Under the pieces are notes generated by a model. That model saw nothing but the letters and a program-made list of their open reading frames with translations, did no database searches and was not told where the DNA came from. The translations under genes and the position numbers were made by a program. This document shows positions 24,400 through 32,740 of a stretch of 64,000 nucleotides of DNA, in pieces (within the stretch, counting starts at the first letter, position 1; every line of letters begins with the position of its first letter). Source of the stretch: CAVUFH01 sp963740835 (GTDB lineage: Bacteria > Actinomycetota > Acidimicrobiia > IMCC26256 > PALSA-610); assembly GCA_963740835.1 (NCBI GenBank), contig CAVUFH010000001.1, forward strand, positions 395,267 through 459,266, in the 5' to 3' direction.

Positions 24400-25393
24400 G
24401 TGAGCCGTGCGACCGTCGAACCCGCTGCGCTCGAAGCGGTCACGGCGCGCGCGATCGGCGCGGCCGTCACCGTCGAGCGCGCTGCGGAGGATGTCGGGCG
24501 GCGCTTCACGCGAAACCTGGTCGTTCGACGCCACGACGGCCGACGGCGAGACGCTGGGATTCGTGCTGCGTCGCGACCCGGCCGCCCACGTCGGTTCCAG
24601 CGAACGGTCGACCGAGTACGCGCTTTTGGAAGCGGCCGGGCGCGGCAGTGTGCCCGTGCCGCGGGTGCGTGTGCTGCTCGAGCCCGACGACGAACTCGGC
24701 TCGGGCTTCGTCATGGACCGCATCGAAGGCGAGACGATCCCGCGGCGCATCCTGCGCGACGACACCTACGCTGCCGCGCGTCCGCGGCTCGCGGCGCAGT
24801 GTGGCGAGATCGCGGCGCGCATCCACCAGCTTCCGGTCACGGAGCTCCCGCCGCTGCCGCAACAGGACGCGGAGCAGCAACTCGCGCAGTACCGGGACCT
24901 GCTCGACCTGTTCGACGAAGCGCATCCGACGTTCGAGCTCGGTCTGCGCTGGCTCTCGACGCGCATCCCGCCCGCGACGATCGCGCCGACGCTCGTGCAC
25001 GGCGACTTCCGCAACGGCAATTTCATCGTCGGTGAGGACGGCATTCGCGCCGTGCTCGACTGGGAGCTCGCTCACGTCGGCGACCCGCTCGAGGACCTCG
25101 GATGGTTGTGCGTGAAGTCGTGGCGCTTCGGTCATCCGGACCGGCTCGTCGGCGGCTTCGGCGACCTCGACGACCTGCTCGCTGCGTACACGGCCGCCGG
25201 CGGCCGCGGCGCGGACCCCGAGACGGTGCGGTTCTGGGTCGCGCTGGGCACCTTGAAGTGGGGCGTCATCTGCATCAGCCAGGCGTTCACGCACTTGAAC
25301 GGGCTCGTCCGCTCGGTCGAGCTCGCAACGCTCGGTCGCCGAGTCGCCGAGATGGAGTGGGATCTGCTCGACATCATCGAAGGAGGTTGGTGA
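24400..25393 (+). CDS. APH-family phosphotransferase (acyl-CoA-associated), one apparent frameshift
   Basis: A 330-residue aminoglycoside-phosphotransferase-fold kinase of the subfamily found with acyl-CoA dehydrogenases. The kinase core shows FVLRRDP, VMDRIEGETIPRRIL, LVHGDFRNGNFIV (catalytic loop) and VLDWELAHVGDPLEDLGWLCVKSWRFG (metal-binding Asp). The N-terminus MSRATVEPAALEAVTARAIG is in one frame and SGGASRETWSFDA in the next; one extra G near 24495 explains this. The stop overlaps the next ATG by one base (TGATG), so the DUF6285 partner is co-translated. Members act on unknown, probably small hydroxylated, substrates. Confidence 0.83.
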
Positions 25394-25749
25394 TGACCCA
25401 AGACCGGCCGACCGCGGCCGAGCTCATCACTGCGGTGCGCGAGTTCCTCGAGCGCGACGTCATGGCCGCAACCGAAGGGCGCGTTCAGTTCCACACGAGG
25501 GTCGCGGTCAACGCGCTCGGCATGGTCGAGCGCGAGCTCACAGACGCGCCCCGCTTCACGGCTGCGGAACGCGAGCGCGCGGCCGTGCTGCTCGGGCACG
25601 TCGCGCCCGCCGAAGTGCTCGAACGGGAGCTCGCAATGGCGCTGCGCGCCGGCGCCCTCGATGACCGCCTCGACGCCGTCCGCGCGCACCTACGCGAGAC
25701 CGTGCGCGAGAAACTGCTGGTCGCAAACCCCTCCTACCTTGTGCCCTAA
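25393..25749 (+). CDS. DUF6285-type helical protein, partner of the APH gene
   Basis: A 118-residue, almost all-helical protein with the family opening DRPTAAELITAVREFLERDV and FHTRVAVNALGMVEREL. AGGAGG lies six bases before the ATG, and the ATG overlaps the stop of the APH gene. DUF6285 proteins are habitually encoded next to this APH type; their role is not known. It ends KLLVANPSYL, the normal C-terminus. It is followed after 12 bases by exonuclease III. Confidence 0.8.
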   Translation: MTQDRPTAAELITAVREFLERDVMAATEGRVQFHTRVAVNALGMVERELTDAPRFTAAERERAAVLLGHVAPAEVLERELAMALRAGALDDRLDAVRAHLRETVREKLLVANPSYLVP

Positions 25750-25761
25750 CCTCCGCACCGC

Positions 25762-26547
25762 ATGCGCATCGCGTCCTGGAACGTCAACTCGCTCAAGGCC
25801 CGGATCCCTCGAGTGGAGGAATTCCTCGGCTACGCGGACGTCGACGTCCTGTGCCTGCAGGAGACGAAGCTCTCCGATGCCGCGTTCCCCCAACTGCAGT
25901 TCGCGAGCCTCGGCTACGAATCCGTGCACTACGGCCAGGGCCAGTGGAACGGCGTGGCGATCCTGTCGCGCGTCGGGATCGACGATGCGCAATGGGGGTT
26001 CGGCGATGGAGTCGAGGATCCCTACGAAGGTGACGCGCGGCTGCTCACCGCGACGTGCGGCGGCGTGCAGTGCACGAGCATGTACGTGCCGAACGGACGC
26101 GCGGTCGACACCGAGTTCTACGAGCGCAAGCTCGTCTGGCTCGACGCGCTACGCGACTGGCTCGCAGCCAACAACACGCCCGCCGATCCACTGATCATCG
26201 TCGGCGACTACAACGTCGCGCCCGAGGACCGAGACGTCTGGGACCCGAAGGCGTTCGTCGGCGCGACCCACGTCACCGGACCGGAGCGAACGGCGGTGCG
26301 GGCGCTCTGCGACTGGGGCATGGAGGACGTCTTCCGGCGGGTGTATCCCGACGCCGACCGGCTCTACACGTACTGGGACTACCGGGCCGGCGACTTCCAC
26401 CAGCACCGCGGCATGCGCATCGACCTCGCGCTGGCGACGAAGGCGGTCGCCGACCGCGTCACCTGGGCGGTCGTCGATCGCAACGCGCGGAAGGGCACCG
26501 GACCATCCGACCACGCGCCGCTGTTGGTCGACCTGCGCGACGAGTAG
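25762..26547 (+). CDS. xth: exodeoxyribonuclease III (AP endonuclease)
   Basis: A 261-residue ExoIII of the EEP superfamily, cutting abasic sites and trimming 3' ends in base-excision repair. It begins MRIASWNVNSLKARIPRVEEFL and shows LCLQETKLSD with the metal-binding Glu, VPNGRAVDTEFYERKL, IIVGDYNVAPEDRDVWDP, RGMRIDLALATKAVAD, and the terminal GTGPSDHAPLLVDL with the catalytic His. All residues needed appear present. The stop touches the stop of the converging APH gene. Confidence 0.95.
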   Translation: MRIASWNVNSLKARIPRVEEFLGYADVDVLCLQETKLSDAAFPQLQFASLGYESVHYGQGQWNGVAILSRVGIDDAQWGFGDGVEDPYEGDARLLTATCGGVQCTSMYVPNGRAVDTEFYERKLVWLDALRDWLAANNTPADPLIIVGDYNVAPEDRDVWDPKAFVGATHVTGPERTAVRALCDWGMEDVFRRVYPDADRLYTYWDYRAGDFHQHRGMRIDLALATKAVADRVTWAVVDRNARKGTGPSDHAPLLVDLRDE

Positions 26548-27600
26548 TCAGCGCTGCCCGTCGGCGAACTCGAGCGCGCGGCGCGCCAGCGCAGGCACAC
26601 CCTCCGACAACGTCGCGAAGAACGCGTCGTCGCTCGTGCCCGCACTGAAGCGGGCATACGAGCCCTCCATCACGCACGCGAGCTTGAACAAGCCGAGCAC
26701 GCAGTAGAACGGGAGATCGGTGAGGTCTCGACCCGTCGCGTTCGCGTAGCGGTCGATCAGCGCCGAACGCGCGGGCGCGTCAGCACCGAGCGGCGACGGG
26801 CCGGCGAGCGCGCCGCGGTCACCCGGTTCCGTCCACAGGCCGATGACCCAGCCGACATCGACAAGCGGGTCGCCGATGGTCGACTGCTCCCAGTCGACGA
26901 CTGCTTGCACTGCGACCGGCAACGCGGCTTCGAACATCAGGTTGTCGAGCTTGTAGTCACCATGGATGACCGTCGCTTCCTTCATGGTCGGCGTGTGCGC
27001 CTGCAACCAGCGTCCGGCTTCGTCGACTTCGGGAAGGGCACGGGTGCGGTACCGGTCGAGCTGCCCGAGCCAGCGCGGCACCTGCCGCTCGAGGTACCCG
27101 TCGGGACGGCCGTACTCACCGAGGCCGCCGGGCTCCCACGCGAACGCGTGTATGCCGGCGAGCGCGTCCATCATCGCGAACGCGCAATCCGCGCCGGCCG
27201 CCGCGTCTTCGGAGAGCGGTGCGGGAACGCGTTCGCGCACGACGACTCCGTCGAGGTGCTCCATGAGGTAGAAGGGCGCGCCGATCACGACCGTGTCGAT
27301 GCAGAGCGCAACGGGTTCGGGAACGGGAACCGGTTCGTGGTCCGGCCACCCCCGCGCGTCGCGGAACGCGGAAATGAGCCGGAACTCGCGTGCCATATCG
27401 TGCGCGGTCGGCGACAACGGCGTGCGCGGAGGCCGGCGCAGCGCCCATCGCTGATCCCCGCGTTCGACGCGGAAGACCTCGTTCGAGTGGCCGGTGGTGA
27501 TGCGTTCGACGCGCAACGGCGACCCCGCCGCCAGCCCCTCGCCATCCATCCACCGCGCGAGTGCATCGGTGTCGACGAGTGCGGAAGCGGGCGCCGTCAT
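26548..27600 (-). CDS. APH-family phosphotransferase
   Basis: A 350-residue kinase-like protein, second of its type within 3 kb and unlike the first in sequence. Motifs: ITTGHSNEVFRVERGDQRWALRRPP (nucleotide loop), YLMEHLDGVVVRERVP, VIHGDYKLDNLMF (catalytic loop HGDxxxDN) and VVDWEQSTIGDPLVDVGWV. This matches the acyl-CoA-dehydrogenase-like ACAD10/11 N-terminal kinase group, linked in some organisms to hydroxy-acid breakdown. The ATG at 27600 lies directly after a GTG that could also start. It is divergent from the gene at 27697. Confidence 0.87.
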   Translation of the reverse strand: MTAPASALVDTDALARWMDGEGLAAGSPLRVERITTGHSNEVFRVERGDQRWALRRPPRTPLSPTAHDMAREFRLISAFRDARGWPDHEPVPVPEPVALCIDTVVIGAPFYLMEHLDGVVVRERVPAPLSEDAAAGADCAFAMMDALAGIHAFAWEPGGLGEYGRPDGYLERQVPRWLGQLDRYRTRALPEVDEAGRWLQAHTPTMKEATVIHGDYKLDNLMFEAALPVAVQAVVDWEQSTIGDPLVDVGWVIGLWTEPGDRGALAGPSPLGADAPARSALIDRYANATGRDLTDLPFYCVLGLFKLACVMEGSYARFSAGTSDDAFFATLSEGVPALARRALEFADGQR

Positions 27601-27696
27601 CACGACAGTGTGCCCGGTTTGCGTTCATCCGCGCCCGCCCGCGGCGTCGAACACTGCACGACCGACGGACGTCGTCGGCGCACAAGGAGTTCGATC

Positions 27697-28098
27697 ATGT
27701 CGCTCGTACGCTTCCTTCCTGCCTGGTTCCACGCGATCGCCGACTACGCAGTCGGCATCACGCTGATCGCGGTCGCGCTGATCGTGGGCGGCACCGGCGC
27801 CGCCGTCGCCACCGGTGTCGTGGTGGGTGCCGTTGTGCTCGTCGTGAGCATGTTGACGCGCTACCCGCTCGGGGTCGCCAAGGTCCTGCCGTTCACGGTG
27901 CACTCGGCTGGCGACTACCTCGCCGCCGCGCTGCTCGTGCTCGCGCCGTTCGTGCTCGGCTTCACCGACACCGACGGCGGCCTCGCGGCCTTCTACATCG
28001 TCGCCGGCCTCGCGGTGCTCGCGGTCAGCCTCGTCACGAACTACCAGTACGGCTCGAACCGCGAATGGAGCGAGCCGGTGCGTGTCCGCGCCGCCTGA
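27697..28098 (+). CDS. four-helix membrane protein, SPW-like
   Basis: A 133-residue membrane protein with four regular helices: about residues 12-30, 34-52, 72-91 and 97-115. It starts LVRFLPAWFHAIADYAVGI and has a second similar helix start HSAGDYLAAALLVLAPFVLGF, which suggests an internal duplication of two helices each, as in SPW-repeat proteins. AAGGAG lies eight bases upstream of the ATG. The C-terminus is short and charged (NREWSEPVRVRAA). A strong hairpin follows the gene. Function unknown. Confidence 0.7.
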   Translation: MSLVRFLPAWFHAIADYAVGITLIAVALIVGGTGAAVATGVVVGAVVLVVSMLTRYPLGVAKVLPFTVHSAGDYLAAALLVLAPFVLGFTDTDGGLAAFYIVAGLAVLAVSLVTNYQYGSNREWSEPVRVRAA

Positions 28099-28127
28099 TC
28101 CGGCACGTCAAAGATCACCCCGAGCGC

Positions 28128-28172
28128 ACAACGCCTCGAGTCCGGGTCCCAGCTCCCGACTCGGGGCGTTGT
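28128..28172 (+). terminator. strong hairpin after the four-helix membrane protein gene
   Basis: The 15-base arms 28128-28142 and 28158-28172 pair completely, with one U-G wobble, around a 15-base loop. ACAACGCC begins the left arm and GCGTTGT ends the right one. No T-tract follows, so it would be an actinobacterial-style terminator without U-run or a processing site. It lies 30 bases after the stop at 28098. Confidence 0.65.
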
Positions 28173-28194
28173 CGCGTGGCCATACGATGCCAGC

Positions 28195-28413
28195 GTGTCG
28201 GGATCATCCGCTCGCTACGACGCAATCGCGGACTGGTACGTCGAGTACACGCGCGACTGGGACGCGGAACCGCTCGCACTGCTCCCCGACGGCATCGCCG
28301 GGGCACGCGTCCTCGATCTCGCATGTGGACACGGACGCACCAGCCGTGATCTCGCGCAACGAGGCGCGCAGGTACCCGTGTACTCCATCGCACGGTGCCG
28401 TCGCCGGCCGTAA
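28195..28413 (+). pseudogene. truncated SAM-dependent methyltransferase
   Basis: A 72-codon frame with a normal methyltransferase beginning: YDAIADWYVEYTRDWD, then ARVLDLACGHGRTSRDLAQRGAQV, the SAM-binding motif I. After that the resemblance stops and a chance tail PVYSIARCRRRP leads to a stop. About 150 or more residues, the rest of the catalytic domain, are missing. It is flanked by the strong hairpin upstream and the DUF429-like gene 24 bases downstream. It is the second methyltransferase remnant in the window. Confidence 0.65.
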
Positions 28414-28436
28414 GCGCCACGCGGATCTCACCGCTC

Positions 28437-29153
28437 ATGAACCCTGCCACGGTGGTCGCGATCGACTGGTCCGGCGCGCAGGGCGAAGGCAGGCAGCGCG
28501 GCATCTGGATCGCCGCGATGCGCGGCGACGAGCTCGTCGTCGACCGGGGCTCGTGGTCGCGTACCGAGGCCGTCGACTTCGTGCTCGCGCAACCGGCTCC
28601 CGTCGTCGCCGGGTTCGACTTCTCGTTCGGGCTCCCCGCGTGGTTCGCACACGAGCTCGGTTGCGCGACGATCGACGAGGTTTGGAGGCACGCGGCAACC
28701 GAAGGCGACACGTGGCTCGCGCCGGCGCCGCCGTTTTGGAACACCCGATGCGAGCTCGCGGCGGCGAAGCGATTCCGCGAGTGCGAAACACGGTTGCGCG
28801 CGGCCGGTTACCCGCCCAAGTCGATGTTCCAACTGGTCGGCAACGGCCAGGTCGGGCGCGGATCGGTGCGCGGGATGCCGCACTTGACGCGGTTGCGCGC
28901 CGAAGGCTTCGCGATCTGGCCCTTCGACGGCGCGGCCGACCGGCTCGTGGTCGAGATTTATCCGTCACTGCTGCGGAAGCGGTTCCCTCAACTCGACGGC
29001 GGCGACGCGCCGACGAAGGATGCTCGCGACGCGCGCGTCTCGGCCCGGGCCATGACAGCTCGGGCGGAAGAGTTCGCGCAGCTCCTTGTCGCCGCCGATC
29101 CCGTCACCCGCATCGAGGGTGACGTATGGGTCCCGGCCGCTACTTCGCCTTGA
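28437..29153 (+). CDS. DUF429-like, RNase H-fold protein
   Basis: A 238-residue protein with an RNase H-like opening, VVAIDWSGAQGEGRQRGIWIA, where the first Asp would bind metal, and VVAGFDFSFGLPAWF carrying a second conserved Asp. SMFQLVGNGQVGRGSVRGMPHL and WPFDGAADRLVVEIYPSLL follow, resembling DUF429 and related predicted nucleases. The function of the family is not established. The stop overlaps the 3' end of the converging etfA by 14 bases. Confidence 0.7.
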   Translation: MNPATVVAIDWSGAQGEGRQRGIWIAAMRGDELVVDRGSWSRTEAVDFVLAQPAPVVAGFDFSFGLPAWFAHELGCATIDEVWRHAATEGDTWLAPAPPFWNTRCELAAAKRFRECETRLRAAGYPPKSMFQLVGNGQVGRGSVRGMPHLTRLRAEGFAIWPFDGAADRLVVEIYPSLLRKRFPQLDGGDAPTKDARDARVSARAMTARAEEFAQLLVAADPVTRIEGDVWVPAATSP

Positions 29154-30105
29154 GCGCCTCGATGATCGCGGGAACGACCTTGTGCACGTCACCGACGATG
29201 CCGAGGTCCGCGACCGAGAAGATCGGCGCTTCGCCGTCCTTGTTCACCGCGACGATGTTGTCGCTGTTCTTCATCCCGACGAGGTGCTGCGTGGCGCCGG
29301 AGATGCCGAGCGCGATGTACACCTTCGGCTTCACCGTCTTGCCGGTCTGGCCAACCTGCAGCGCGTACGGCACCCAGCCTGCGTCGACGATTGCGCGCGA
29401 CGCGCCCCATGCACCCTTGAGCTGCTTCGCCAGCTCCTCGACGAGCGGGGCATAATTCTCGGCCGCACCGATGCCGCGCCCACCGGACACGACCACGGAC
29501 GCTTCCTCGAGCTTCGGGCCCTGCTGCTCCTCGACGTGGTGCTCGAGGACCTTGGCCTCGGCCGCCCGACCCGCGTCGGCCGCGCCGACCGGGGACACCT
29601 CTGCCGCGCTCTCACCCGCCGACTCCGCGGCGAACGACTTCGGACGGATCGCGATGAGATGCGGCCCTCCGGCCTTGAACTTCGCGTCGACGAGGGTGAC
29701 GCCGCCGAAGATCGCGGTGCCGAACGTCAAATCGCCTTCGGCACTCAGTTCGGTGCCGTTCGTGAGCACGGGCTGGTCGAGCCGGACCGACAACCGGGCG
29801 AGCGCGTCGCGGCCGTCGTAGGACTGCGCGGCGAGGATCACGTCCGGCTGCTCGGATGCCGCAAGCTCGGCGATCGCGGCGGCCGCGACCTGACCCGGGA
29901 GCCCATCGCCGGCGTCGATGACGTGCAACTTCGTCGCTCCGTACTCACCAACCGACGCGGCAACCGCGTCGATCGGGTTCTTGCCCGCGTAGATCGCCTC
30001 GACGGTCGTACCGAGCTCGCGCGCCTTGGTGAGGAGCTCGAGGGTCGGGGTGTTGACCTTCTCGGCATCCGTCTCGGCGTAGACCCAGACTTTCCCGACC
30101 GCCAT
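29140..30105 (-). CDS. etfA: electron transfer flavoprotein alpha subunit
   Basis: A 321-residue ETF-alpha that binds FAD and passes electrons from acyl-CoA dehydrogenases to the quinone pool. The N-terminal part VWVYAETDAEKVNTPTLELL is the adenine-nucleotide-like fold; the C-terminal FAD domain shows VVSGGRGIGAAENYAPL, GQTGKTVKPKVYIALGISGA, HLVGMKNSDNIVAVNKDGEAP and FSVADLGIVGD. The linker between domains is unusually long and Ala/Glu-rich. The ATG is one base from the etfB stop, so the subunits are made together. Confidence 0.95.
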   Translation of the reverse strand: MAVGKVWVYAETDAEKVNTPTLELLTKARELGTTVEAIYAGKNPIDAVAASVGEYGATKLHVIDAGDGLPGQVAAAAIAELAASEQPDVILAAQSYDGRDALARLSVRLDQPVLTNGTELSAEGDLTFGTAIFGGVTLVDAKFKAGGPHLIAIRPKSFAAESAGESAAEVSPVGAADAGRAAEAKVLEHHVEEQQGPKLEEASVVVSGGRGIGAAENYAPLVEELAKQLKGAWGASRAIVDAGWVPYALQVGQTGKTVKPKVYIALGISGATQHLVGMKNSDNIVAVNKDGEAPIFSVADLGIVGDVHKVVPAIIEALKAK

Positions 30106-30106
30106 C

Positions 30107-30886
30107 TCAGACCACCTTCAGCTGCTCGAGGAACGCGACGACCTTCTCGGCGCCGGTCCCGTCGTCTTCGAACTTCTCACCGGCTTCGCGTGCGGGCGCG
30201 GCGGCGACGTTCGTGATCTCTTGGCGCGCACCGTCCCAGCCGACCTGGCCCGCGTCGAGCCCGAGGTCGGACGCGGTCACCTGGTCGACGGGCTTGTTCT
30301 TCGCGGCCATGATCCCCTTGAACGACGGGTATCGGGGCTCGACGACACCAGCGGTGACGCTGACGATCGCCGGTAGTGATGCCTCGACGATGTCGTAGCC
30401 CGCTTCGGTCTGGCGCTGCACCCTGACCTTGCCGTCCGCGATCTCGACGTGCTTCGAGAACGTCAATGCGGGCCAGCCGAGCAACTCGGCCACCTGCGCG
30501 GGCACCGTGCCGGTGTAGCCGTCGGAGGACTCGGTCGCGGCGAGGACGAGGTCGACCTCGCCGGCGCGTTCGATCGCCTTCGCGAGCACCTTGGCCGTCG
30601 ACAACGCATCGGAACCTTCGAGCGCGGGATCGGACACGAGGATCGCCTTCGCCGCGCCCATCGCCAGCGCGGTGCGCAGGCCGGACACCTCGTTGTTCGG
30701 CGCCATGGAGACGAGCGTCACCTCACCCCCGCCCGCGGCGTCGACGAGTTGCAGCGCCATCTCGACGCCGTAGCTGTCGGACTCGTCGAGGATGAGCTTG
30801 CCGTCGCGGTTGAGCGTGTGGTCGGCGTCGAGGGAGCCCGGCATCGCCGGGTCGGGGATCTGCTTCACGCAGACGACGACGTTCAT
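30107..30886 (-). CDS. etfB: electron transfer flavoprotein beta subunit
   Basis: A 259-residue ETF-beta, partner of the alpha subunit encoded directly downstream. It opens MNVVVCVKQIPDPAMPG and contains the AMP-binding region VLAATESSDGYTGTVPAQVAELLGWPALTF, the ETF-beta hallmark. ESDSYGVEMALQL and GLRTALAMGAAKAIL are also typical. Length is normal. The start is divergent from the geranylgeranyl-reductase-like gene, with 178 bases between that hold no recognisable operator. Confidence 0.95.
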   Translation of the reverse strand: MNVVVCVKQIPDPAMPGSLDADHTLNRDGKLILDESDSYGVEMALQLVDAAGGGEVTLVSMAPNNEVSGLRTALAMGAAKAILVSDPALEGSDALSTAKVLAKAIERAGEVDLVLAATESSDGYTGTVPAQVAELLGWPALTFSKHVEIADGKVRVQRQTEAGYDIVEASLPAIVSVTAGVVEPRYPSFKGIMAAKNKPVDQVTASDLGLDAGQVGWDGARQEITNVAAAPAREAGEKFEDDGTGAEKVVAFLEQLKVV

Positions 30887-31064
30887 GGCACTCCTGTGTT
30901 CGTGGATCGGCGCGCAGCGGCAGAGCGAGGCTGGTCGCGGAGACGGAGATTCTGACAAGTGGCTCGCTCCGCGGTCGAAACGTACCCTTCACGAGCTCCG
31001 ACGACCCCCCTGGGATCCGGCCGAGGAATCCGGTGTGGCGACCGGCAGCGGTACCGTCAGGTCG

Positions 31065-32276
31065 ATGACCGCGGTGGACCTCGTCGTGGCCGGCGTGGGC
31101 CCGGCCGGAGCCGCCGCCGCGCTGACGGCCGCGCGGCACGGGCTGTCGGTCGTCTGCATCGATCGGGCCCGGTTCCCTCGGGACAAGACCTGCGGTGACG
31201 GCCTGACGACTCAGGCGCTCCGCATCCTCGAAGCGCTCGGACTCACCCGCCGCGATCTCACCGCCGCGGGGTACTTCCCGGTCCGGGAGTGCGTCGTTGT
31301 CTCGCCGAGCGGGCGAGCGGTGCATCTGCCGCTCCCGACCGACGGCGATCACGCGGGCGTCGTGGCGCGCGCCGGACTGGACGCCGCGCTGCTCGCGCTG
31401 CTGCCCGCGGCCGGCGTCGACGTGCGCCAAGGCGCGACCCTCGAAGAGCTCGCGATCAGCTCCGACGGTGTGAAGGTGCGTTGTGCAGGCAACGTCACGA
31501 TCGAAGCGCGCCACCTCGTCGCAGCCGACGGCCATTGGTCCACCGTGCGCCGGCAGCTGCATCCCGACGAGCCGCGCGATCTCGGGACGTGGCACGCGGC
31601 GCGCCAGTACTTCGACGGTGTCGACGACGAACGGCTGTGGGTCCTCTTCGAGGAGGACCTGCTCCCCGGGTACGCGTGGGTATTCCCGATGCCGGGTGGG
31701 GGCGCGAACGTCGGTTTCGGAGTGTTGCGCGACGGGCGGCACGGACGCGAGCTGAAGGAGCTCTGGGCCGACGTGCTCGCCCGACCGCGACTGCGCGCGA
31801 TTCTCGGTCGCAACGCCCACGCGCGCGACACCGTGCGGGCGTGGCCGATCCCCACCGCGTACTCGCCCGCGCGACTCGCGGAAGGGCCAGTGCTCTACAC
31901 CGGCGACGCGGCGGCCGTCGTCGACCCGCTCACGGGCGAAGGGATCGCGCAAGCGCTCGAGACGGGTGTCGCCGCGGCCGACGCGATTGCCGCGAGCGGT
32001 GAGACGGACACGGTCGCGCGTCGGTACCGCGACACCGTCGACCGCGCGCTCGGTCGGGATCTGCGGTTCGCGCATCGGCTCCAGCGCATCCTCGCGACAC
32101 CGCGCGGGGCGCGCGCGTCGATCAAGGCCGCCGACCGGTCGGACTGGACCCGCCGCAGCTTCGCTCGGTGGCTGTTCGAGGGGTACCCGCGGGCCGTGGT
32201 GTTCACCCCGGACCGGTGGCACCGGCGGCGCTTCACCGCGCCGGGCGCGTTCTGCCAGACTCCCCCGACTCGTTGA
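31065..32276 (+). CDS. geranylgeranyl reductase family FAD-dependent oxidoreductase
   Basis: A 403-residue flavoprotein of the GGR/digeranylgeranylglycerophospholipid reductase family. The dinucleotide fold VVAGVGPAGAAAALTAARHG starts the protein; FPRDKTCGDGLTTQALRIL is the family signature; VAADGHWSTVRRQL, GYAWVFPMPGGGANVGFGV and LYTGDAAAVVDPLTGEGIAQALETG (second FAD motif) follow. Members reduce prenyl chains or menaquinone side chains; with etfAB beside it, quinone or lipid reduction fed by ETF is plausible but is inference. The C-terminus is basic (DRWHRRRFTAPG). Confidence 0.87.
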   Translation: MTAVDLVVAGVGPAGAAAALTAARHGLSVVCIDRARFPRDKTCGDGLTTQALRILEALGLTRRDLTAAGYFPVRECVVVSPSGRAVHLPLPTDGDHAGVVARAGLDAALLALLPAAGVDVRQGATLEELAISSDGVKVRCAGNVTIEARHLVAADGHWSTVRRQLHPDEPRDLGTWHAARQYFDGVDDERLWVLFEEDLLPGYAWVFPMPGGGANVGFGVLRDGRHGRELKELWADVLARPRLRAILGRNAHARDTVRAWPIPTAYSPARLAEGPVLYTGDAAAVVDPLTGEGIAQALETGVAAADAIAASGETDTVARRYRDTVDRALGRDLRFAHRLQRILATPRGARASIKAADRSDWTRRSFARWLFEGYPRAVVFTPDRWHRRRFTAPGAFCQTPPTR

Positions 32277-32323
32277 CCCGGTGCGGGTGCGCACGGCCCC
32301 GCAGCACGACCCAGGAGCTGAAC

Positions 32324-32710
32324 ATGGCGGAAGGCAAAGCCGAAGCGAAGATCGCCGCGAAGCCGGACGAGGTGTGGGCACTCGTAGGTGATTTCGCTGG
32401 TCTCGGCGCATGGATGCCAGGTATCGACGCGTGCGAGGTCGATGGCGACGTCCGGAAGTTGCAGACCATGGGTCTCGAGATCCACGAGCAACTCAAGGAT
32501 CGAGACGACGCGGCGCGAAGCATCTCGTACACGATCGTGCAGTCACCGATGCCACTCGAGCATCACCTCGCGACCATCACGGTCATCGAGGACGGCGACG
32601 GCTCGTTGCTCACATGGGAGTACGAGATCCGCCCGGACGAGATGGCCGGCGCGTTCGGACCGGTCTACGAAGGTTCTGCCCAGGCTGTGAAGCAACACTT
32701 CGAGGAGTGA
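32324..32710 (+). CDS. SRPBCC (START/Bet v1-like) family protein
   Basis: A 128-residue protein of the SRPBCC fold (MxaD/polyketide-cyclase type). GKAEAKIAAKPDEVWALVGDFAGLGAWMPGIDACEVDGD is the characteristic strand-helix-strand, and SISYTIVQSPMPLEHHLATITV the curved sheet. It has a closed hydrophobic cavity and binds or modifies an unknown lipid-like ligand. CAGGAG is seven bases before the ATG. It follows the flavoprotein by 47 bases on the same strand, probably one transcript. Confidence 0.85.
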   Translation: MAEGKAEAKIAAKPDEVWALVGDFAGLGAWMPGIDACEVDGDVRKLQTMGLEIHEQLKDRDDAARSISYTIVQSPMPLEHHLATITVIEDGDGSLLTWEYEIRPDEMAGAFGPVYEGSAQAVKQHFEE

Positions 32711-32740
32711 CGCTCCCTTCGCTGGGCGAGTCGGGCGTTC

